The notes beneath the pieces were generated by a model, which saw nothing but the letters and a program-made list of their open reading frames with translations, was not told the origin of the DNA and did no database searches. A program made the position numbers and the translations under genes. Positions 56,634 to 64,000 of a stretch of 64,000 bases of DNA are shown here, in pieces. Every line of letters starts with the position of its first letter. The stretch's first letter is position 1. The stretch covers positions 1 through 64,000 of the forward strand of contig JBCDBD010000009.1 of assembly GCA_039184335.1 (NCBI GenBank), written 5' to 3'. The stretch is from JBCDBD01 sp039184335 (lineage in GTDB: Bacteria > Bacteroidota > Bacteroidia > Flavobacteriales > Flavobacteriaceae).

Positions 56634-57407
56634 ATGGGCAAAATTATTGCTATTGCAAACCAAAAGGGAGGCGTAGGAAAAACAACGACTACTGTAAACC
56701 TTGCCGCTTCTTTGGGGGTCTTGGAAAAGAAAGTGCTATTGATTGATGCTGATCCCCAGGCCAATGCCACTTCTGGACTTGGAATCGAGGTCGATACCGT
56801 TGACAAGGGAACCTATCAACTACTGGAACATACATTGAGTGTTGGCGAGGTCATCATAGAAACAGACTCGCCAAATGTCGATTTGATACCTGCCCATATT
56901 GATTTGGTAGCCATTGAAATTGAATTGGTCGACAAAGACGATAGGGAATATATGATGAAGAAAGCCATTGCCGGCCTTTCCCAAATATACGATTTCATTC
57001 TAATCGACTGTGCCCCATCGCTAGGCCTTTTGACCTTAAATGCGCTTACCGCGGCCGATTCGGTAATGATTCCCATACAATGTGAATACTTTGCACTCGA
57101 AGGTCTTGGCAAGTTATTGAATACCGTTAAAAGTGTACAGAAAATACACAATACGGATTTGGATATCGAGGGCATGCTCTTGACCATGTACGATTCTAGA
57201 CTACGACTTTCAAACCAAGTGGTCGAAGAAGTGAAAAAACACTTTGCAGACATGGTCTTTGACACGATCATCCAAAGAAATGTCAGATTAAGTGAAGCCC
57301 CCAGTTACGGTGAGAGCATCATAAAGTACGACGCCAGTAGCAAAGGAGCGGTCAATTACCTTAATCTGGCCAATGAAATTCTGAAGAAAAACAAGGAGAA
57401 AGTTTAG
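56634..57407 (+). CDS. parA: Chromosome partitioning ATPase ParA
   Basis: A 257-residue Walker-type ATPase. It shows the deviant Walker A KGGVGKTTTT at residues 11-20, LLIDADPQANATSGLG and FILIDCAPSLGLLTLNAL. The C-terminal region (RLSNQVVEEVKKHFADMVF, RNVRLSEAPSYGESII) is that of chromosomal ParA/Soj. It positions ParB-parS complexes. The gene opens a unit of at least seven genes and is followed directly by parB. Confidence 0.95.
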   Translation: MGKIIAIANQKGGVGKTTTTVNLAASLGVLEKKVLLIDADPQANATSGLGIEVDTVDKGTYQLLEHTLSVGEVIIETDSPNVDLIPAHIDLVAIEIELVDKDDREYMMKKAIAGLSQIYDFILIDCAPSLGLLTLNALTAADSVMIPIQCEYFALEGLGKLLNTVKSVQKIHNTDLDIEGMLLTMYDSRLRLSNQVVEEVKKHFADMVFDTIIQRNVRLSEAPSYGESIIKYDASSKGAVNYLNLANEILKKNKEKV

Positions 57408-58319
57408 ATGGCGAAAGCAACCAAAAAGCAGGCCTTAGGTAGAGGCCTGTCAGCGCTATTAAAAGACCCAGAAAATGATATTCAGTCAGTTTCTGACAAA
57501 AATGCCGATAAGGTCATTGGCAATGTCGTTGAACTGGATATTGATGCAGTTGAGGTAAATCCCTTCCAACCACGAACCAATTTTAATGATGAAGCCCTTC
57601 AAGAACTTGCAAGTTCAATCCGTGAGCTTGGCATCATTCAGCCCATTACGGTCAGAAAACTTGACTTCAATAAATTTCAACTGGTTTCAGGGGAACGTAG
57701 GTACCGGGCTTCCAAACTGATCGGGTTGGAGACCATTCCGGCCTATATTAGAATAGCCAATGACCAAGAATCGCTCGAAATGGCCTTGGTCGAAAATATT
57801 CAAAGACAAGATCTAGATCCGATTGAAATTGCCTTATCTTACCAGCGTTTGATAGACGAAATCAAGGTTACCCAGGAAAAGCTGAGTGATAGGGTCGGAA
57901 AGAAACGCTCAACCATTACCAATTATCTTCGTCTGTTAAAGTTACACCCCATTATACAGACCGGCATGCGCGACGGCTTCATCAGCATGGGCCATGGTCG
58001 CGCCCTGATCAATATCGACAAGAAAAAAGAACAGATTTCCATTTACGAAAAGGTAGTTTCAGAAAAGCTCTCGGTAAGGGAAACCGAAAACCTGGTCAAA
58101 ACCCTTCGTCATCCAAAAGACGGAAATACTATAGAGAAAAGACCGGGCATATCTCCAAAAAATCCAGGATTTGTCACAAAGAACATTGATGCCATCAGAA
58201 ATCATCTGGCTACCAAGGTAGACATCTCAGCCACGGAAAATGGAAAAGGAAAAATCGTCATTCAATTCCACTCCAAAGAAGAGTTTCAGCGTCTTAAAAA
58301 AATACTGACTGGTGAATAG
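57408..58319 (+). CDS. parB: Chromosome partitioning protein ParB
   Basis: A 303-residue DNA-binding CTPase of the ParB/Spo0J family. It has RGLSALLKD near the N-terminus and the CTP-binding motif LVSGERRYRASKLIG. The helix-turn-helix region is LSDRVGKKRSTITNYLRLLKL, followed by SMGHGRALI. The C-terminal dimerisation domain is short. It starts at the base after the parA stop. No convincing parS site was found within the window. Confidence 0.95.
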   Translation: MAKATKKQALGRGLSALLKDPENDIQSVSDKNADKVIGNVVELDIDAVEVNPFQPRTNFNDEALQELASSIRELGIIQPITVRKLDFNKFQLVSGERRYRASKLIGLETIPAYIRIANDQESLEMALVENIQRQDLDPIEIALSYQRLIDEIKVTQEKLSDRVGKKRSTITNYLRLLKLHPIIQTGMRDGFISMGHGRALINIDKKKEQISIYEKVVSEKLSVRETENLVKTLRHPKDGNTIEKRPGISPKNPGFVTKNIDAIRNHLATKVDISATENGKGKIVIQFHSKEEFQRLKKILTGE

Positions 58320-58953
58320 AATGCTCTTTTTCTTACTGCTTGTTCTTCTTTTTGCCAATGGCTCCCATTCCCAGGAAAAAGAACGGGATACCGTCATTGC
58401 CAATGAAGCGGATTCGCTAAAGACAGATTTCAAGTCAAAGGGCATTGTCGTAGATGGTACCATCGAAAAAAAGGGAATCAATCCTTTGGCACCCAGTAAG
58501 GCTGCATTTTTTTCCGCGATTTTGCCTGGATTAGGGCAAGCCTACAATAAGAAATATTGGAAAGTGCCCATAGTCATGGGAATCATTGGGGGCAGTATTT
58601 ATGGCTATTCTTATAACAATACGGAATATAATCGCTATCGCGATGCGTTTAAAAAGCGAAGGGCAGGGTTTACCGATGATGAATTTTATGATATCAACAA
58701 CGATGGTATCGGTCCGGATGTCTCAGATGATTCGCTGCAGAACGCCCAAGAACGTTTTCAAACAGATCGGGACCTTTGGTTATTGCTCAGCATTGCCTTT
58801 TATGCCCTCAACATCATAGATGCCAACGTAGATGCCCATTTAAAACAATACAATGTGGATGAAAACCTTGTATTGGACTTTAAGCCTTACCTTAATCTTG
58901 ACCCTATTCACTCCAATCCGAACTATGGAATGGCCTTGGTACTTAAATTTTAA
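58312..58953 (+). CDS. DUF5683 family exported/membrane protein
   Basis: A 213-residue protein with a signal peptide (FFLLLVLLFANGSHSQ). The conserved core is NPLAPSKAAFFSAILPGLGQAYNKKYWKVP, given here in shorter form as SAILPGLGQAYNKKYW, a hallmark of DUF5683, with hydrophobic helices after it. I kept the GTG start at 58312 because it adds an Arg before the hydrophobic stretch; an ATG at 58321 is the alternative. It overlaps parB by eight bases and precedes dapB. Function unknown, but the gene order parB-DUF5683-dapB is frequent in flavobacteria. Confidence 0.85.
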   Translation: MNRMLFFLLLVLLFANGSHSQEKERDTVIANEADSLKTDFKSKGIVVDGTIEKKGINPLAPSKAAFFSAILPGLGQAYNKKYWKVPIVMGIIGGSIYGYSYNNTEYNRYRDAFKKRRAGFTDDEFYDINNDGIGPDVSDDSLQNAQERFQTDRDLWLLLSIAFYALNIIDANVDAHLKQYNVDENLVLDFKPYLNLDPIHSNPNYGMALVLKF

Positions 58954-58956
58954 GCT

Positions 58957-59664
58957 ATGAATATCGGATTGTTCGGTTATGGGAAAATGGGTAAGATGAT
59001 TGAGCTACTGGCAAAAAAAAGACAGCATACCATTATTGCAAAAGTTGATTTAGACACTCAGTACATCGATTTTAGCAAAATGGACGTCGCTATTGATTTC
59101 AGCACCCCCACTTCAGCCTTGGCCAACATCAAACGTTGTTTTGACCACAGCGTGCCCATAGTATCGGGCACTACAGGATGGTTAGATGACTTTGAAGAGG
59201 CTGTCTCGTATTGCAACAAAAGAAATGGAGCCTTTATCTATGCCTCAAATTTCAGTCTTGGGGTAAACATTTTTTTTGGGTTAAATGCCCATCTATCAAA
59301 AATGATGGCCAACCTCTCGCAATACAATGTTTCCATTGAAGAAATACACCATACCCAAAAATTGGATGCCCCAAGCGGTACGGCCATCACTTTGGCAGAG
59401 GCTATTGTCGCAAATTCAAATTATCAGGGATGGAAAATGGAGAATGTGGAAAAAGACGATATTTCGATTATCTCAAAACGAATCGGCAATACACCAGGCA
59501 CACATACCGTTACCTACCAAAGTGAAGTGGATTCCATCGAGCTACAACATGTGGCCAAGAACAGGGAAGGTTTTGCTTTAGGGGCAATAGTCGCTGCTGA
59601 ATGGCTTTTAGGAAAGGTCGGGGTGTTTACCATGAACGATGTACTCAATATTACGGATACGTAA
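58957..59664 (+). CDS. dapB: 4-hydroxy-tetrahydrodipicolinate reductase
   Basis: DapB reduces hydroxy-tetrahydrodipicolinate in lysine and diaminopimelate synthesis. The 235-residue protein has the nucleotide-binding start MNIGLFGYGKMGKMIE, DVAIDFSTPTSALANI, SGTTGW and the catalytic EIHHTQKLDAPSGTA. It ends in VFTMNDVLN. It follows the DUF5683 gene by three bases. Diaminopimelate supply links it to the cell-wall genes elsewhere in the window only in a general way. Confidence 0.95.
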   Translation: MNIGLFGYGKMGKMIELLAKKRQHTIIAKVDLDTQYIDFSKMDVAIDFSTPTSALANIKRCFDHSVPIVSGTTGWLDDFEEAVSYCNKRNGAFIYASNFSLGVNIFFGLNAHLSKMMANLSQYNVSIEEIHHTQKLDAPSGTAITLAEAIVANSNYQGWKMENVEKDDISIISKRIGNTPGTHTVTYQSEVDSIELQHVAKNREGFALGAIVAAEWLLGKVGVFTMNDVLNITDT

Positions 59665-59704
59665 CAAAAATCTAAACTAGAACGTCTTAAATTAAAAATT
59701 TGAT

Positions 59705-61447
59705 ATGAACGGTACCCAATGGATTATTTTTATTTTGATTGTTCAGGCCATACATTTTTTAGGTACCTGGAAACTGTATGTAAAGGCAGGAAGAAAAGCC
59801 TGGGAAGCCGCCATACCGATTTACAATGGCATTGTATTGATGCAGATCATCAAAAGGCCAAAATGGTGGGTGTTATTACTGTTCATACCCATAATCAACC
59901 TGTTGATGTTTCCCGTAGTCTGGGTAGAGACCATAAGAAGTTTTGGCAAGAACACACTTGTGGAAACTTGGTTGGTCATCTTGACCTTGGGGTTTTATAT
60001 CTACTACCTCAGCTATACCCAAGATATCAGCTACATTGAAGAACGCAGCCTAAAGCCAAGAACAGATTTGGGCGAATGGGTAAGCTCCATTGTTTTTGCC
60101 ATAGTGGCCGCTACTTTTGTCCACACCTATTTCATACAGCCCTATGTGATACCCACCGGTTCTTTGGAACGTACCTTAAGAGTGGGTGATTTTCTGTTTG
60201 TCAGCAAAATGCACTATGGTGCGCGGGTACCTATGACAACCCTGGCGGCACCAATGGTGCATGATACCATCCCCATGATCAGAAAAAGATCGTATGTTGC
60301 TGATGTCGATCCAGAAACACACAAAAATTCTTTTTGGAATAAATTGCAGCTACCTTACATGAGGTTGCCCGGCTTCCAAAAAATCAAAAAAAACGATATT
60401 GTGGTCTTCAGCTGGCCGGCCGATACCGTCTATCAATTCTTTAAAGTGCAAAAAGGGGTACGTAAGCCTATCGACAAAAAATCGAACTATGTAAAACGTT
60501 GTGTGGCAACACCTGGCGATTCCCTTAAAATCATTGATGGCTTTGTACATATAAACGGTAAGCAGTTGCTACTATCCGATCGGGCCAAAGTGATGTACAA
60601 TTATACCGTCTATGGCCAAAAAGGGGTTTCAAGCAGGTTGCTTTCAGAAGTCGGGGCAACCGATTACACCAGATTCTACATCCCTGCAAGTCTGAACCAA
60701 AACCAGTTAAGCCTTTTGCAGCAAAACGGTTATGCGGTCGGTAGCGATGAACGTGGGAAACCAAAAATATACACCGATGAAAATGGCATACCACCAAATT
60801 TGATACGCCAACTCCGGCTTTCACTAAAGGAAGAAACCCCACGATCAAGGGTGGCCAATATGACCGACGAAATGGTCGTTCGTTTAAGAAATAGTAGTAC
60901 TATCGACTCTGTTGTGAAACAGATCGAGCCCAAAAACGAAAAAGGGTATAACATCTTTCCACAACACCAAAACTATTCATGGAACAACGATAACTTTGGT
61001 CCCATTTACGTTCCGAAAAAAGGGAAGACGATACCCCTTGACCTGCAAACACTGCCCTTGTATAAAAAGATTATCAAAGACTATGAAAACAACACCTTGA
61101 ATGTTTCAGGAAATCAAATTCGTATCAATGGACAGGTTACCGATACCTACACCTTTCAGCAAGATTACTATTGGATGATGGGCGATAACCGAGATCATTC
61201 TGAAGACAGTAGAACATGGGGTTATGTGCCTGCAAATCATATTGTTGGAAAACCTGTATTTATTTGGATGAGTTTTGATAATTTTCCTGATGGAATTCGA
61301 TTCAACGAAAAACCCCGATGGGACAGAATATTCACAACCGTAGGTGGGAGTGGTGAGCCTGTCTCCTATTTTCGATATTTCTTGATTGCCCTTACAGGTT
61401 GGTTTGTTTTTGACTTTTTCAGAAAACGAAAAAAATCCAAAACCTAG
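59705..61447 (+). CDS. lepB: Signal peptidase I with large insertion
   Basis: LepB removes signal peptides on the periplasmic face. This 580-residue protein is of the long Bacteroidota type. N-terminal membrane helices of a DUF5684-like region (about residues 5-115) come before the protease domain. The catalytic Ser153 is in PTGSLERTLRVGDFLFVSK and Lys264 in NYVKRCVATPGDS; the last box is GDNRDHSEDSRTWG at about 493-506. The 230 residues between Lys and the GDN box are about 100 more than in E. coli. A final membrane helix (FRYFLIALTGWFVFDFF) closes the protein. Confidence 0.93.
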   Translation: MNGTQWIIFILIVQAIHFLGTWKLYVKAGRKAWEAAIPIYNGIVLMQIIKRPKWWVLLLFIPIINLLMFPVVWVETIRSFGKNTLVETWLVILTLGFYIYYLSYTQDISYIEERSLKPRTDLGEWVSSIVFAIVAATFVHTYFIQPYVIPTGSLERTLRVGDFLFVSKMHYGARVPMTTLAAPMVHDTIPMIRKRSYVADVDPETHKNSFWNKLQLPYMRLPGFQKIKKNDIVVFSWPADTVYQFFKVQKGVRKPIDKKSNYVKRCVATPGDSLKIIDGFVHINGKQLLLSDRAKVMYNYTVYGQKGVSSRLLSEVGATDYTRFYIPASLNQNQLSLLQQNGYAVGSDERGKPKIYTDENGIPPNLIRQLRLSLKEETPRSRVANMTDEMVVRLRNSSTIDSVVKQIEPKNEKGYNIFPQHQNYSWNNDNFGPIYVPKKGKTIPLDLQTLPLYKKIIKDYENNTLNVSGNQIRINGQVTDTYTFQQDYYWMMGDNRDHSEDSRTWGYVPANHIVGKPVFIWMSFDNFPDGIRFNEKPRWDRIFTTVGGSGEPVSYFRYFLIALTGWFVFDFFRKRKKSKT

Positions 61448-61452
61448 GTGTA

Positions 61453-62076
61453 TTGAAAGCTCTCTTGCATCCTGCCTACTTTCCGAACATAGCCACATTT
61501 GCCGTTTTGGCGAACCATGACACTGTTTGGGAAATACATGATAATTTTCAAAAACAGACCTATCGAAACCGATCTTACATATGCACCGACCAAGGATTGC
61601 ATATGCTTACCATTCCCATTAAGCATGTTGGGGGAAAAGATGGTCGGCAAAAATACAGTGATGTTACTGTCGACAACAGTTATCCTTGGCAAAAACAACA
61701 CTGGCGAACGCTACAAACCGCATATCGAACTTCTCCATTTTTCGAATTTTTTGAAGACGACCTGGTATTTTTGTTCGAAAAAAAAGTCAACTTTCTGCTT
61801 GATTTTAACCTGCTCACGATAGAAACTGTGGGCAATTGTCTCGGCATAAACCCAACAAAAGAGAAGACCACCCATTTTGAATTGAGTCCTACAGCTTATA
61901 TTGACCGAAGGCGTTTGGTCATTGCAAAGCAAAAAACAAGTGTGAAATTGAAGGCATACACACAGGTATTCGGAGACAGACATGGGTTTATTGAAAATGC
62001 AAGTATCTTGGACCTGCTGTTCAACGAGGGACCAAATACACTGGACTATTTGAAAAATATTTCAATGGACCATTAA
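61453..62076 (+). CDS. WbqC family protein
   Basis: A 207-residue member of the WbqC-like family. It begins MKALLHPAYFPNIATFAVLA and has NRSYICTDQGLHMLTIPI and YPWQKQHWRTLQTAYRTSPFF. Relatives occur with polysaccharide or lipid genes, but their biochemical role is not settled. The start is TTG at 61453, five bases after lepB; no ATG fits the conserved N-terminus. It adjoins the next gene with no space. Confidence 0.88.
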   Translation: MKALLHPAYFPNIATFAVLANHDTVWEIHDNFQKQTYRNRSYICTDQGLHMLTIPIKHVGGKDGRQKYSDVTVDNSYPWQKQHWRTLQTAYRTSPFFEFFEDDLVFLFEKKVNFLLDFNLLTIETVGNCLGINPTKEKTTHFELSPTAYIDRRRLVIAKQKTSVKLKAYTQVFGDRHGFIENASILDLLFNEGPNTLDYLKNISMDH

Positions 62077-62397
62077 ATGCTTAGACTTATTGTACACTAT
62101 GGCATACATTTCTTGGTCCCGGTACTGATCGGCCTGTTTTTTTTGAAAAAAAACAAGGCATTGGGCATTACCATCCTTTTAGCTGGCATTGCCATTGACC
62201 TGGATCATTTGTTCGCCAATCCGATATTCGACCCTGATCGGTGCAGTATCGGTTTTCATCCACTGCACAGTTATTGGGCAATAGCCATTTACCTAGTGCT
62301 ATTATTCATAAAAAAGACACGGATTTACGGTATCGCTTTAGTGATCCATATTATCGCAGATATCATGGATTGCCTGCTGCTTTCATTTGAGACGTAA
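62077..62397 (+). CDS. DUF6122 family membrane protein
   Basis: A 106-residue protein with three to four predicted membrane helices and the conserved IAIDLDHLFANPIFDPDRCSIGFHPLHSYWA region, of which the key parts are DLDHL, DPDRCSIGFHPLHS and HIIADIMDC. The His and Asp residues could bind a metal. Its ATG follows the WbqC-family stop directly, and its last 15 bases overlap the convergent endonuclease-like gene. Function unknown. Confidence 0.85.
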   Translation: MLRLIVHYGIHFLVPVLIGLFFLKKNKALGITILLAGIAIDLDHLFANPIFDPDRCSIGFHPLHSYWAIAIYLVLLFIKKTRIYGIALVIHIIADIMDCLLLSFET

Positions 62398-63417
62398 GGT
62401 TGCCATTATTGGATAATGGTCAGAGAACTGCACCTCATAATTTTTGTGTGACAATACTTCAAAAGATGGGTCTGCAAAAATATAATCAATACGCATGGGC
62501 AATCGAAAAAGACTATACGTCTTTCCAAATCCCTTCCCTTTTTCTAGGTACGTATCTTGAAGACCACCCTTGATATTTCTGTAGATATTGGAAAATTGGG
62601 TGTTGTTCATGTCACCGACCACAAGACTTGGTATTTTGCCAGCAACAATATGATCCTTAAGAATTTCTGATTGTCTTTGTTGTTTTTTTATGGCTTGATT
62701 TATCCTTCCAACCAGTTTTCTAGAATTTTCATTCTTTAACGTTTCTATTTCAGGAATAACCCTGAATGACTGTAAATGAAAGTTATACAATCGTATGGTG
62801 TCACCATGTACTAAGATATCTGAATAAATTGCCGCATTTGAACTTTCTGGAAATTCAATGACCTGTTTACTGAGAATCGGGTATTTAGAGAATATCGCCT
62901 GTATCACCCTACCAGAGTATTCGCCATACACATAATCAACATATTTATAGTTATAGTCTTGAAGTGCGTTGCTCCTTTTCATCGAATAGTGACATTCTTG
63001 CAAACAGATGATATCGGGGTCTTCGCTGTTCAGAAAATCAATGATCAGGCTATCTACATCTGCAACATCAAGTTGCCCATGAATGTTGAAATTTCGGGTA
63101 TTAAATGACATTATGGTCAAGCCTTCACGGTCATCTTCATTACTAGCCGAAGAAAATTTGTAAAATGGATCCAACAAAAAGTAGGCTGCAACCAAAAATA
63201 AGAGTGGCAAAAACAATTGCTTCTTTCTTCGAAATAGCCAATAGACAAAAAAGGTAAAGTTAGCGACCACTAAAATAGGTATGGCCAAGCCAAGAAAGGC
63301 AAAAAAACAGAAATACCTAGCAGACAGATGTGGGGTCAAAAAGGAGAAGGCCAATAAGAATGAAAAAAATAGGTTGAAGACAAAAACCACCCTGTCAAAT
63401 AGTGATGTTTTTTTCAC
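62383..63417 (-). CDS. Endonuclease/exonuclease/phosphatase family membrane protein
   Basis: A 344-residue protein with three N-terminal transmembrane helices (about residues 8-90) followed by an EEP-fold domain. That domain carries the family's metal and catalytic motifs: MSFNTRNFN, CLQECHY, VGDMNN and SDHYPIMATL. The domain would face the periplasm or cytoplasm surface and act on phosphodiesters or phospholipid headgroups. Such membrane-anchored EEP proteins are common in Bacteroidota next to the rhomboid gene, as here. The gene starts three bases after the rhomboid stop. Confidence 0.9.
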   Translation of the reverse strand: MKKTSLFDRVVFVFNLFFSFLLAFSFLTPHLSARYFCFFAFLGLAIPILVVANFTFFVYWLFRRKKQLFLPLLFLVAAYFLLDPFYKFSSASNEDDREGLTIMSFNTRNFNIHGQLDVADVDSLIIDFLNSEDPDIICLQECHYSMKRSNALQDYNYKYVDYVYGEYSGRVIQAIFSKYPILSKQVIEFPESSNAAIYSDILVHGDTIRLYNFHLQSFRVIPEIETLKNENSRKLVGRINQAIKKQQRQSEILKDHIVAGKIPSLVVGDMNNTQFSNIYRNIKGGLQDTYLEKGKGFGKTYSLFRLPMRIDYIFADPSFEVLSHKNYEVQFSDHYPIMATLRLK

Positions 63418-63420
63418 TTG

Positions 63421-64000
63421 TCAATCTTCTTTACCGGCTTTGAACAAAAAGTCTTTTTCTGCTTTCGAGAGACTTTCGTAGCCCGATTTACTGATCTTAT
63501 CCAAAATGGCATCAATCTTTCGCTGTCGGGTTTCCTTATCATAATCGACTGCTGTTCTGGAACCCATTTTGGATTTTTTGTAGACTGTCTTTAAGGGTGC
63601 CTTTTTTGTCTTTGGCTTGAAGAGGTTCGAAATGCCTTCTAAAAAATTGGTAAATCCCTCACCGATATCCTTTCCGTTCAAAAGCTGCCTTGCATAGATG
63701 TAACCCAAAAATGCACCGCCCAAATGTGCCAGCCTACCTCCAATATTGCCTCCATAGGGTATTAGTATCAAATCGGCCAATACAAAAAACAGGCCTACAT
63801 ACCAGAGTTTGATGTTAAAGAAGAAAATCCTGACCTCTTGGTTGGGAATATAGGTGCATACAAAGATCAATACCGCAGTCACACCTGCTGATGCCCCAAT
63901 CAGTGCCGTATTCGAATTCAATAAGGTGGGGAAGACATTATAGCTTAACAAAAACACAAGTCCGCCCAAAATCACCCCCAAAAAATAAACGTTGATAAAT
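63421..64000 (-). CDS. Rhomboid family intramembrane serine protease (5' end outside window)
   Basis: The minus-strand frame is open to the right edge, so the N-terminal helices are missing. The visible 193 residues contain the catalytic serine in LIGASAGVTAV and the catalytic His in AHLGGAFLGYIYA. They are followed by a cytoplasmic tail with a basic stretch and an end in LSKAEKDFLFKAGKED. It should cleave membrane-spanning proteins. It is upstream of the EEP-family gene, with which it is probably co-transcribed. Confidence 0.92.
   Translation of the reverse strand, partial: FINVYFLGVILGGLVFLLSYNVFPTLLNSNTALIGASAGVTAVLIFVCTYIPNQEVRIFFFNIKLWYVGLFFVLADLILIPYGGNIGGRLAHLGGAFLGYIYARQLLNGKDIGEGFTNFLEGISNLFKPKTKKAPLKTVYKKSKMGSRTAVDYDKETRQRKIDAILDKISKSGYESLSKAEKDFLFKAGKED

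Noticed and set aside
1..64000. CRISPR arrays, prophage or IS transposase genes
   Set aside because: No regularly spaced repeats, Cas proteins, phage structural genes or transposases were seen.

Overview
The window looks like chromosomal DNA from a marine member of the Flavobacteriaceae (Bacteroidota). The evidence is a giant protein with a type IX secretion / gliding-motility C-terminal domain, TAnnTTTG-type promoter boxes, little use of Shine-Dalgarno sites, and gene orders and domain fusions that are familiar from that family. Examples are parA-parB-DUF5683-dapB-lepB-WbqC-DUF6122, a nagB gene fused to an LmbE-like domain, and a methylmalonyl-CoA mutase small subunit without a B12 domain. 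The genus cannot be named from the sequence.

Positions 1-4300 hold the end of an unidentified gene, a small double-glycine leader peptide with four cysteines in its core, and its probable exporter: a C39-peptidase ABC transporter overlapping a HlyD-type adaptor. Positions 4705-22839 (minus strand) are a two-gene insecticidal-type Tc toxin operon. It encodes a fused TcB-TcC protein whose Rhs shell ends in a metzincin-like protease module and a proline-rich tail, followed nine bases later by a 3368-residue TcA pore subunit. A minus-strand terminator follows at about 4364-4390.

Positions 22.9-26.2 kb are a gene-poor stretch with an unknown exported protein, a fragment resembling an HTH regulator, tRNA-Pro(GGG) and a small hypothetical gene. 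Positions 26266-34749 encode a 2827-residue cell-surface repeat protein. A PQQ-dependent sugar dehydrogenase homologue follows.

Positions 36-45.8 kb form a peptidoglycan-recycling locus. A DeoR-type repressor, MurQ and a HEAT-like protein run on the minus strand. A NagB-LmbE fusion, a nitrilase, an AmpG-like permease, a NagZ-type GH3 enzyme, a methyltransferase and AnmK run on the plus strand. Related operator-like repeats lie upstream of the -7 box of each divergent promoter. Together the genes can import anhydro-muropeptides and convert the amino sugars to fructose-6-phosphate; no nagA is present, and the LmbE domain may replace it.

After a Bcr/CflA-type efflux pump there is a small accessory islet (47.0-48.4 kb). 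It has a GIY-YIG nuclease gene between inverted copies of a repeat, and a broken membrane-protein gene. Positions 48.4-56.5 kb are a propionate module: three propionyl-CoA carboxylase genes on minus, then udk, divIC, mutA and mutB on plus. Positions 56.6-62.4 kb are the parAB-dapB-lepB housekeeping operon. An endonuclease/phosphatase-family protein and a rhomboid protease cut by the window edge close the window on the minus strand.
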